Below are positions 55,744 to 62,650 of a DNA stretch of 64,000 nt, one piece after another. Origin of the DNA: Nostoc sp. B(2019) (GTDB taxonomy: Bacteria > Cyanobacteriota > Cyanobacteriia > Cyanobacteriales > Nostocaceae); assembly GCF_010091925.1 (NCBI RefSeq), contig NZ_WVID01000011.1, forward strand, positions 62,001-126,000. Direction: 5' to 3'. The notes beneath the pieces were generated by a model. The model did no database searches, was not told where the DNA came from, and saw nothing but the letters and a program-made list of their open reading frames with translations. Position 1 is the first letter of the stretch. Each line of letters opens with the position of its first letter. Made by a program: the position numbers and the translations under genes.

Positions 55744-56515
55744 TGTGTTGAGGTTCCCGTTTGATTAATTTCAAAAGTTCCAGTTCTTGAGGAGTGTAGG
55801 ATTGTAGCCAGTTCCACACCAGCACAGTCAACAACCCTTCACTAATTGCTAGAGGGACTTGGGTAATTGCAAAAATCCCAGCAAATTTGATGAATGAGGC
55901 AATAAACCCACCCACGGGCGAGGGGAAAGCCAAGGCGAGTTGCACCGAAGTAATGAGGTAAGTAAGTAAATCTGCTAAAGCGGCTGCTAAAAATATGGCG
56001 ATTTTCTGCTTACCAGTTAGTCTCATCATCAGATGATATATCCAGTAAGCGGCAAATGGCCCAGCGATCGCCATCGAAAAAGCATTTGCCCCTAATGTTG
56101 TCAAACCACCATGCGCTAGAAGCAACGCTTGAAACAGCAGAACTAAACTACCTAGCACCGACATCGCTAAAGGGCCAAATAGCACTGCGCCTAATCCTGT
56201 GCCTGTGGGATGAGAGGAACTACCTGTGACTGAAGGCAGTTTTAACGCCGACAACACAAAAGTAAAAGCTCCCGCCAAAGCCAAGAGTAATTTTAGTTCT
56301 GGGTTAGCTTGGGTGATGCGAGTTAGCGATCGCAATCCTAAAACAAAAAATGGTAACGCCACTACCCACCAAAAAAGCGCCCAACTTCCCGGTAAATAGC
56401 CTTCCATAATATGCATAGCATAGGCTGGAGCAGATGCTCCAACGATCAAATAAAAGCTTAGCAGCCCGATCAGAATTAGCGATACGCTTTTTGACTTGAG
56501 AACAATTCTTGACAC
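55730..56515 (-). CDS. cbiM: Cobalt ECF substrate-binding subunit CbiM, second cluster
   Basis: The 261-residue product has a signal peptide ([24 protein letters not shown]) just before [22 protein letters not shown]. Cleavage would expose the N-terminal Met-His used for metal binding, which is the classical CbiM arrangement. The start is GTG at 56515. A six-helix core follows with [17 protein letters not shown] and [23 protein letters not shown]. With separate cbiN, this cluster looks like the cobalt type. It is divergent from the multicopper oxidase gene. Confidence 0.94.
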   Translation of the reverse strand: MSRIVLKSKSVSLILIGLLSFYLIVGASAPAYAMHIMEGYLPGSWALFWWVVALPFFVLGLRSLTRITQANPELKLLLALAGAFTFVLSALKLPSVTGSSSHPTGTGLGAVLFGPLAMSVLGSLVLLFQALLLAHGGLTTLGANAFSMAIAGPFAAYWIYHLMMRLTGKQKIAIFLAAALADLLTYLITSVQLALAFPSPVGGFIASFIKFAGIFAITQVPLAISEGLLTVLVWNWLQSYTPQELELLKLIKREPQHNESV

Positions 56516-56808
56516 GCTTTATACCTTGCAGATGCATTTCAACGACTTAGTTTAAATCGGCGGACGCCCTGACAAACAATTCAAAATTAAAAATTAAAAA
56601 TTCAGACATATCCAAACTGCTCTCACTCCCAATACCTTTCGGTTAAGGGGGAAAGAGAAAAGGGGCTGGGGGATGAGGGTTGATACTTTTGAAACATTTT
56701 CTGATGCCATCTCTATGCAAACAAAATGCATCACAGCTTACCAATAGTGTCTTGCTTTCGTCCAGATCCGAGGTTGTCATACTCCTTAAGTAGCGGGTTT
56801 GAAGTATT

Positions 56809-56823
56809 TGAGAATTATTGACA
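56809..56823 (+). promoter_or_regulatory. Putative Fur operator upstream of multicopper oxidase
   Basis: TGAGAATTATTGACA matches the 7-1-7 Fur consensus TGATAATNATTATCA at 11 of 14 fixed positions. A wider inverted repeat GAATTATTG-A-CAATAGTTC overlaps it. It covers the -35 box of the promoter listed next, an ideal site for repression by Fe-loaded FurA. Consensus match only. Confidence 0.5.
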
Positions 56824-56846
56824 ATAGTTCTGGCTCCTTATAATAT
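56818..56846 (+). promoter_or_regulatory. Promoter of the multicopper oxidase gene
   Basis: TTGACA (56818-56823) is a perfect -35. A TATAAT follows at 56839-56844 (15-bp spacing), or TAATAT at 56841-56846 with 17-bp spacing. The ATG lies about 60 bp further on at 56906. Strong match to a sigma70-type promoter. Confidence 0.6.
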
Positions 56847-56905
56847 ACACAGAAGTAATTGCAAATATTTTGCAACTTTTTTTGCGCTAAGCGTAATTGA
56901 ATGTT

Positions 56906-57934
56906 ATGCCCAATAACTTCGCTCTGGGTAAGGAAAAACTTTGGAGCCGCCGTCAACTAATGAAGCTGGGCTTAGCGGGCACTGGTATGATTGGTGCAGC
57001 AGCACTGTGGCAAGTGCTAAGTAATTCACAAACTAAGTCAATAGTCAAAGTGCCACCAATGGAAATGAGCACATCAGAAGGCGTTGCTAAACCCATGACG
57101 ATGCTCAGAAATTTTGATTATGGGACACTCAAACAAGAAAATGGGCGCACCATCCGAGAATTTGAATTAACTGCTGGTACTTCGATAATTAAACTCAATA
57201 GCGCTGTATCCTATAATATCTGGGATTTAAACGGTCGCATACCAGGGCCAACACTACGGGCAAAACAAGGCGATCGCGTGCGAATATTGTTTCTTAATCG
57301 GGCGGGACATTCTCACTCTTTACATTTCCACGGCGTTCATCCAGCTGAAATGGACGGTATTCGCCCAGTCAGCAACAACAACGCCACAATTTATGAATTT
57401 GATGCTGAACCCTACGGCGTTCACTTGTACCACTGCCATATTGAACCAGTCACTCGTCATATTGCCAAGGGGCTGTACGGAATGTTTATCATCGATCCAC
57501 CCACTCCCCGTCCCCCGGCTGATGAGATAGTACTAGTCATGGCTGGTTATGACGTGAATGACGATAGCCACAATGATTATTACGCCTTCAACGGTCTGCC
57601 TCATTACTACATGGATCATCCCGTTCGGATTTATCAAGATCAGTTGATTCGGCTATATGTCCTCAATATTATTGAATATGATCCAGCAGTAACGTTTCAC
57701 CTGCACGCCAACTTCTTCGATGTCTATCGCTATGGCATGAGCATGACTGCTAGCGAGAAAACTGATGTAATTACGATGGGTATAGCTGAGAGGCACATCT
57801 TAGAATTTGCTTTCCGCTATCCGGGTAAGTATATGTTTCATCCTCATCAAGATGCGATCGCTGAAAACGGTTGCATGGGTCAATTTGAAGTAGTTGCTAA
57901 CAACGACTCTAAAAATCCTTTGAAAAATTCTTGA
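56906..57934 (+). CDS. Tat-exported two-domain multicopper oxidase (probable ferroxidase)
   Basis: The product is 342 residues from the ATG at 56906 (TTG at 56897 less likely). RRQLMKLGLAGTGMIGAAALW is a twin-arginine signal. Four HxH pairs of the trinuclear copper centre are present: H140/H142, H176/H178, H265/H267 and H312/H314. Type 1 copper ligands occur only in domain 1 (C177, H185, M193); the domain 2 HPH motif lacks a cysteine. That is a two-domain oxidase with the blue copper in domain 1, a length well below three-domain laccases. Next to an FTR1 permease gene it most probably oxidises Fe(II). Laccase or Mn oxidase activity is possible. Confidence 0.88.
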   Translation: MPNNFALGKEKLWSRRQLMKLGLAGTGMIGAAALWQVLSNSQTKSIVKVPPMEMSTSEGVAKPMTMLRNFDYGTLKQENGRTIREFELTAGTSIIKLNSAVSYNIWDLNGRIPGPTLRAKQGDRVRILFLNRAGHSHSLHFHGVHPAEMDGIRPVSNNNATIYEFDAEPYGVHLYHCHIEPVTRHIAKGLYGMFIIDPPTPRPPADEIVLVMAGYDVNDDSHNDYYAFNGLPHYYMDHPVRIYQDQLIRLYVLNIIEYDPAVTFHLHANFFDVYRYGMSMTASEKTDVITMGIAERHILEFAFRYPGKYMFHPHQDAIAENGCMGQFEVVANNDSKNPLKNS

Positions 57935-58067
57935 ACTAACTTTTAGTAGTGCTGAGTAACCTTAGCATGGCAGGGTATAGGGTTGATTAGTTTGCAGCTA
58001 ACAACTCATAACGCTGGCTTTGTAAATTCAAAAATTATTAAATCATAACAATTTTTTCTCAGCTAGT

Positions 58068-58082
58068 TGATAAAAAGTGTCA
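58068..58082 (+). promoter_or_regulatory. Second putative Fur operator
   Basis: TGATAAAAAGTGTCA matches the 7-1-7 Fur consensus at 11 of 14 positions. It lies 104 bp upstream of the lipoprotein ATG in the 252-bp spacer after the oxidase. I could not assign -35/-10 boxes beside it with confidence. Confidence 0.35.
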
Positions 58083-58186
58083 TTATATGCAACAGTAAAA
58101 TCTATGACACAGGGTTAAACCTAACTGCTGTTAGTAGTTTGAGATGTTTCAATTACTACTTATTAATTAAGTATCTGGGAGTAAAA

Positions 58187-59224
58187 ATGATAAAATTTCG
58201 CTATATCTGTTTAACTGTTGCAACTGCGGCAATAGTGAGCCTCAGCGCTTGTAACAGTACGCCTACAGCAGAAAATCCATCTGCACCAGCCGCTAACTCC
58301 AACCCCCAGGCTAAAGAGGCAGTAAGTCAGAATAATCACAGCGGTCATGGTGGCAAAGCGATTAACATTAATACTGCTATTTTGTCAGAGTTAGATAAGT
58401 TTGAAGCCAAGTTAGGTATCCCAGCTTTATCGAACAAAATTCAGGCGAATCGTCCCTACGCGAATCCAGAAGATTTAGTTACAAAAAAAGTCGTTACTCA
58501 AGAGCAATTCGACCAAATAAAAGACCAGGTTACTATTCAAGAAGTAGTACTTACAGGTGAGGCGAAAGATGTTGACTACATGACCAAATTGGGATTAATG
58601 AAAGGGCATCTTTTTGTAGCACAAGAACTGCTAGATCAGAATCAGCCAAAACAAGCAGAACCCCATATTGGGCATCCAGTTGAAGAGATTTATGTTGATG
58701 TAGAAGATCAACTAAATGAGCGCAAAGTCAAAGAATTTAAAACAACTTTGGTAAGTTTGCAAGATTTAGTAAAATCCAAGCCCAAGGATGCCAAAGTAAA
58801 AACTGATTTTACCTCTTCAATGCAAGCAGTAGATTCTGCGATCGCAGCTTTACCAGCAGATCAACGCTCGAAACCGGGATTTGTGCTACAGACAATTAAC
58901 GGATTGTTAGATGCAGCCAACTCAGAATATGGCGCAGCGATCGCAGATGGCAAAGTAGCCGCACCAATTGAGTATCAAGACTCGCGTGGCTTTGTCGTCT
59001 ATGCTGATGAATTATACAAAGGGATTTCTAGCCAAGTAGCTCAACAAAATCCCGAAGCACACAAAGCGATCGAGGTCAGTTTGGCTGAATTAATAAAAGT
59101 TTGGCCCTCTGCCATCCCACCCGCTCAAGCAGTCAAGACTCCTAATGATGTTACCAAACTAGTGAAAACCATTGAGCAAAACTCTCAAAAAGTAATCGAC
59201 TCTACTACCCAAGCCCAACAATAG
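58187..59224 (+). CDS. Lipoprotein with helix-hairpin-helix and EfeO/imelysin-like parts
   Basis: The product is 345 residues from the ATG at 58187, supported by GGGAG upstream and by the signal peptide that follows; the longer frame from 58067 has no sense as an N-terminus. VSLSAC (C22) is a lipobox. A His-rich patch (NNHSGHGG, 49-56) precedes a ComEA-like helix-hairpin-helix (ININTAILSELDKFEAKLGIPALSNKIQANRPYANPEDLV, 59-98). The rest is helical with EPHIGHPVEEIY (HxxE at 163-166), recalling EfeO/imelysin metal sites. It sits between a ferroxidase-like enzyme and an iron permease gene, so periplasmic iron delivery is inferred. Confidence 0.75.
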   Translation: MIKFRYICLTVATAAIVSLSACNSTPTAENPSAPAANSNPQAKEAVSQNNHSGHGGKAININTAILSELDKFEAKLGIPALSNKIQANRPYANPEDLVTKKVVTQEQFDQIKDQVTIQEVVLTGEAKDVDYMTKLGLMKGHLFVAQELLDQNQPKQAEPHIGHPVEEIYVDVEDQLNERKVKEFKTTLVSLQDLVKSKPKDAKVKTDFTSSMQAVDSAIAALPADQRSKPGFVLQTINGLLDAANSEYGAAIADGKVAAPIEYQDSRGFVVYADELYKGISSQVAQQNPEAHKAIEVSLAELIKVWPSAIPPAQAVKTPNDVTKLVKTIEQNSQKVIDSTTQAQQ

Positions 59225-59310
59225 TAGCCCAACTTAATGGGAAGCTCAGAATAAGAAGTTTAAAATGAGTGATAAGTGAGGAAATAATTAGGAGTTAAAA
59301 GTGAGAATAT

Positions 59311-59335
59311 CGCCTAGATTTTTAACACCTAGGCG
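59311..59335. other. Hairpin in the spacer upstream of the ferritin-like gene
   Basis: CGCCTAG and CTAGGCG make a 7-bp stem around an 11-base loop, inside a wider imperfect inverted repeat (TTAGGAGTTAAAAG and CCTAACTCTTAACTT, about 59288-59360). Without a T-run it is not a clear terminator. Confidence 0.4.
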
Positions 59336-59402
59336 GAGTATAACACCTAACTCTTAACTTAATTGCTCATGACGCTCCATTCGTAAATTGAATTAACAAC
59401 CA

Positions 59403-59837
59403 ATGCAAGAGCTTGACCAGAAAAAAACCATTGACCTGCTGAACGCGATTATGGAATTTGAACTAGCGGGAGTAGTGCGATATACACATTATTCTCTGAT
59501 GGTGACTGGTCCCAACCGCATTCCAATTGTAGGTTTCTTTAAAGCGCAGGCGAGTGAATCTTTACTTCATGCCCAACAAGTAGGAGAAATTCTTACAGGT
59601 TTAGATGGGCATCCCTCACTGAAAATCGCCCAAATGGAAGAGACTTATAAGCACACAGTCAAAGATATCTTGGCAGAAAGCTTATCTCATGAAAAGAAAG
59701 CATTGGATCTGTATAAAAGCCTGCTTGAAACTGTCACCAATGCCAGCATTTATCTTGAAGAATTCGCGCGGGGCATGATTGGACAAGAAGAGATGCATAA
59801 TCTCGAATTGAAAAAGATGTTACGCGATTTTGGCTAA
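59403..59837 (+). CDS. Ferritin-like (bacterioferritin-type) protein
   Basis: The 144-residue product is a four-helix bundle of the ferritin-like family. Metal ligands by position are the glutamate of IMEFELAGVVRYTHY, ESLLHAQQ (E and H, spaced four apart), LAESLSHEKKALDLY, and GQEEMHNLEL (the ExxH of the last helix). A recurring cyanobacterial form has the same pattern. It could store iron or detoxify peroxide with iron. It is in line with the oxidase, lipoprotein and permease genes. Confidence 0.82.
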   Translation: MQELDQKKTIDLLNAIMEFELAGVVRYTHYSLMVTGPNRIPIVGFFKAQASESLLHAQQVGEILTGLDGHPSLKIAQMEETYKHTVKDILAESLSHEKKALDLYKSLLETVTNASIYLEEFARGMIGQEEMHNLELKKMLRDFG

Positions 59838-59852
59838 TAGCTAAATAGTCAA

Positions 59853-60027
59853 GGGGAGCCAGTCACGTGCGAAGAGAAGTTGGAGCGGAGGCTTCCTCCG
59901 CTCCAAACTTCGGGAGGTTCCCGCCGTTGAGTGAACTGGCGTTCAAGGGTCAAGAGTCAAATATAGATTGACTTTGAACTCTTGACTTTGAACTCTTGAC
60001 TTTGGACTCTTGACTTTGGACTTTGGA
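59853..60027. repeat. MITE-like repeat plus short tandem repeats before ftr1
   Basis: The element at 59853-59944 starts GGGGAGCCAGTCACGTGC and ends GTGAACTGGCGTTC. It is the inverted form of the element at 13664-13712, with an added TTGGAGCGGAGG-CTTC-CTCCGCTCCAA hairpin. Tandem GACTTTGAACTCTTGACTTT-type repeats (about 59970-60026) run right up to the ftr1 start, so this gene has a repeat-made leader. Confidence 0.7.
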
Positions 60028-60029
60028 CA

Positions 60030-60998
60030 ATGAATTTTAGTACAGCCTTACCTACTTTTGTAATTACACTCCGAGAAGGAGTAGAAGCTGCCCTTGTTGT
60101 TGGCATTGTGCTAGCTTTGCTGAAAAAAGCCAAACAATCCCGATTCAATTCTTGGGTATATGCTGGTGTCGGCGTTGGCATTATTGTTAGTGCATTTATC
60201 GGTGTGCTATTTGGTTGGGTAACTCAAGCTTTAGGCAAAGCTTATCCGCAATACGCGGGAGTGATTGAGCCAGCACTAGAAGGTGTATTTAGTGTGTTGG
60301 CAATCATAATGCTCAGCTGGATGCTAATCTGGATGACCAAACAAGCCAGATTCATGAAAGCTACTGTTGAAGGATCTGTTACCAACGCCTTGGCACAAAA
60401 CGCTAACGCTGGATGGGGTATTTTTAGTTTAATTTTTGTTGCCGTTCTACGTGAAGGTTTTGAAACTGTTCTGTTTATTGCTGGTAGTTTTCAGCAGGGA
60501 TTAATGCCTACTATTGGCGCTCTTAGCGGTCTTATAGTAGCAGTAGCAATAGGTGTGCTTTTATTTAAATGGGGTATTAAAATTAATATTCGCTTGTTTT
60601 TTCAAGCAATGGGCGTTTTATTAGTGTTGATTGTCGCTGGTTTAGTAGTGACAGCGCTGCAACGATTTGATGAAGCTGTTGCTAGCGTTGCTCTCAGCAG
60701 TCGCGCTTCAGAAAACCTTTGTTTTTACTACGAACGCTTTACCAGAATTCACTCTTGCATTCTAGGCCCAATGGTTTGGAATACTTCCAAAATCTTGCCT
60801 GACGAACAGTTTCCTGGCATTATTTTCAAAGCTTTGTTTGGCTATAGGGAGAATCTCTATATTGTGCAAGCAGTGGGATATGTAGTATTTTTATTCACCG
60901 TCGGCGGACTTTATTTCCGCAGCCTTATTCCTGCTTCCCCCAAAGGTAGAAAGAATATTTCTGTTGCTAGAAAAACGATTGGTTCTGCAAAAGATTAA
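60030..60998 (+). CDS. FTR1-family high-affinity iron permease
   Basis: The 322-residue product has about seven membrane helices and both REGxE iron-binding motifs: LREGVEAALVVGIVLALL (R15-E16-G17-V18-E19) and VLREGFETVLFIAGSF (R141-E142-G143-F144-E145). FTR1/EfeU family members move Fe(III) made by a partner ferroxidase, or Fe(II) oxidised in place. The multicopper oxidase and lipoprotein genes upstream supply such partners. The ATG at 60030 follows the repeat tract directly, and I see no strong ribosome site. Confidence 0.92.
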   Translation: MNFSTALPTFVITLREGVEAALVVGIVLALLKKAKQSRFNSWVYAGVGVGIIVSAFIGVLFGWVTQALGKAYPQYAGVIEPALEGVFSVLAIIMLSWMLIWMTKQARFMKATVEGSVTNALAQNANAGWGIFSLIFVAVLREGFETVLFIAGSFQQGLMPTIGALSGLIVAVAIGVLLFKWGIKINIRLFFQAMGVLLVLIVAGLVVTALQRFDEAVASVALSSRASENLCFYYERFTRIHSCILGPMVWNTSKILPDEQFPGIIFKALFGYRENLYIVQAVGYVVFLFTVGGLYFRSLIPASPKGRKNISVARKTIGSAKD

Positions 60999-61015
60999 GG
61001 AATTTTCAATTAAGA

Positions 61016-61939
61016 TTATACCTTTGACAAAGCTTGTTTAAGCTGCTGACAAGCCTTTTCGATTGCATCTATACTACCTGGATTTACCAAACCGAAATAA
61101 TCAAACACATAGACTCGGTTGTTTTTAGTCGCTTGCAGTTGTTGCCAAAAAGCTTCTTTTTTTAAGGAATCCAAAAGCGCTGCTTCTGAGTTTCCTTGTG
61201 GAGGATTCACTAAAATTATTACCTCTGGATTTGCTTCGAGAACTTTCTCAGCCGAAAGCGTTACATATCCACTAATAGGGCTTTTTCCTTGTAATTCTGC
61301 TGCTAGATTTTTTACTTGAAATTTTGCAAGTAAATCCCCTGCCCAACTGTTTTTATTCGGCGCTAGAATTGGTTGACGGCTAACCAGCACTAAAGCAGAA
61401 GTCTGAGTTGGTTTTTCTGGTAAAAAATTTTTATAACGATTTAATAAAGGTTGAGGATTAGCATCAATTAACTGAGCCAGTCTTTTGGTAAGTTGTTCTA
61501 GAGATTCCCAGCTGTTCACCTTGGTGAGAAAGGTCGGAATTCCTAACTGTTTGAGTTTTTGAATTGGTACGTTAGAAAAACCTTCAGCACCAATAACTAA
61601 ATCTGGTTTCAGCGCTACAATTTTTTCTAAATTTGGAGGGCTTTGACCTTCACTAACGCGAGGAATATCTTTAAATTGTGGGTCATTATTAAATAATCTG
61701 CTGCCAGTGATTCCTACAATTTTGGTTTGATCAAGTTGAGAAATAATATCAGCCGATAGTGAGGAAAGAGCAACAACTCTTTTTGCCGAGCCTTTTGGTA
61801 ATTGTTCAGAGTTCGTGTTAGTCGTTTCAGTAATATTTGCCACTTTTGCTTGTGGCTGTTGAGTAGTTGCAGTAGTGCAAGCAGCTAAAACTATGCTCAA
61901 CAAAATCGCTAAAGTTGATAGAATCCAACGACGATACAT
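61016..61939 (-). CDS. ABC substrate-binding lipoprotein, siderophore/cobalamin type
   Basis: The 307-residue product has a lipobox (SIVLAACTT) and the two-lobed type III binding-protein pattern: RVVALSSLSADIISQLDQTKIVGITGSR, then VALKPDLVIGAEGF, and KLAQLIDANPQPLLNRYKNF as the connecting helix. This is the BtuF/FhuD-type family for cobalamin, iron-siderophores or haem. No permease or ATPase genes are next to it in this window. It converges on ftr1 with a 17-bp gap. Its place beside the iron and cobalt genes suggests metal or corrinoid uptake. Confidence 0.82.
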   Translation of the reverse strand: MYRRWILSTLAILLSIVLAACTTATTQQPQAKVANITETTNTNSEQLPKGSAKRVVALSSLSADIISQLDQTKIVGITGSRLFNNDPQFKDIPRVSEGQSPPNLEKIVALKPDLVIGAEGFSNVPIQKLKQLGIPTFLTKVNSWESLEQLTKRLAQLIDANPQPLLNRYKNFLPEKPTQTSALVLVSRQPILAPNKNSWAGDLLAKFQVKNLAAELQGKSPISGYVTLSAEKVLEANPEVIILVNPPQGNSEAALLDSLKKEAFWQQLQATKNNRVYVFDYFGLVNPGSIDAIEKACQQLKQALSKV

Positions 61940-61975
61940 AATTTAATTAAACCTTAAGGTAATGCCTCAAATGCT

Positions 61976-62626
61976 TTAATCCAGCCTGTGGCTATTGTCA
62001 AACGCTAAGTCCTCTGGTGTATTACAGTTAAACAACATTTCTGGTTCTGGTAAGGGCAAAACTTCTACAGGATTTTGCTCAAGCCATTGCTGAAACGATC
62101 GCCCCCCTTGGTTGATAAACTCTAAGAGTTGTGGCAAACAGCGACGGCGATAAAAACCACACAGAGGTTCCCAGCCTTTAGGATGATGAGCCAAAGCTGC
62201 GATCGCTTCATCCCCTACCTTATCAAGTCTAGTTGCCCAATCTTGCAAAACTTCAACCCGCAACTTCGGCAAGTCGCAAGCTAACAGTATCACCCAATCT
62301 GTTTTTACTTGCGCCAGTCCTTGGGCAAAACCGACTAATGGCCCATGAGTTTGAGGAGAGGAAGAGATGTTCTGTATTCCCAACTCTTCATCTGCTGAGG
62401 GTAAAGCCACTTCTTGGATAAATTGGCAACTAGAACCAAGTAAGTCTTGATAGCGTTCTGGCCAAGGAGTGACTACATAAACAGTATTGGCACAGGTTTG
62501 AGCAATGCCATAAACCATTTGTAACAAAGGCACGCCTTGAATAGGAATCAGGGCTTTATCCTGACCCATGCGAGAACTCTTACCACCTGCTAACACAATA
62601 GCGGTTAACTTACTGGATTCGTCCAT
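61976..62626 (-). CDS. mobA: Molybdenum cofactor guanylyltransferase
   Basis: MobA links GMP to molybdopterin to make the bis-MGD cofactor. The 216-residue product starts LTAIVLAGGKSSRMGQDKALIPIQGVPLL, the nucleotidyltransferase signature, and has VILLACDLPKLR for metal binding and EPLCGFYRRRCLPQLLEFI. FNCNTPEDL ends the domain as usual. It is 24 bp after the YyaL-like gene on the same strand, so they may be cotranscribed. Confidence 0.9.
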   Translation of the reverse strand: MDESSKLTAIVLAGGKSSRMGQDKALIPIQGVPLLQMVYGIAQTCANTVYVVTPWPERYQDLLGSSCQFIQEVALPSADEELGIQNISSSPQTHGPLVGFAQGLAQVKTDWVILLACDLPKLRVEVLQDWATRLDKVGDEAIAALAHHPKGWEPLCGFYRRRCLPQLLEFINQGGRSFQQWLEQNPVEVLPLPEPEMLFNCNTPEDLAFDNSHRLD

Positions 62627-62650
62627 CAGTCCCCCTTATCTTCCGTCTTG

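Larger units (their letters stand above)
56516..56905. other. Divergent control region between cbiM and multicopper oxidase
   Basis: This 390-bp spacer separates divergent genes. The half near the oxidase holds a promoter with an overlapping Fur-like site (listed separately). The half near cbiM contains AAAATTAAAAATTAAAAATTC repeats (about 56584-56605) and GGGGGAAAGAGAAAAGGGGC. I saw no cobalamin riboswitch core or B12 box. Confidence 0.5.

Noticed and set aside
56516-56905. Cobalamin riboswitch upstream of cbiM
   Set aside because: I searched the minus strand for the conserved core and the GCCACTG box and found neither; the region is AT-rich with simple repeats.
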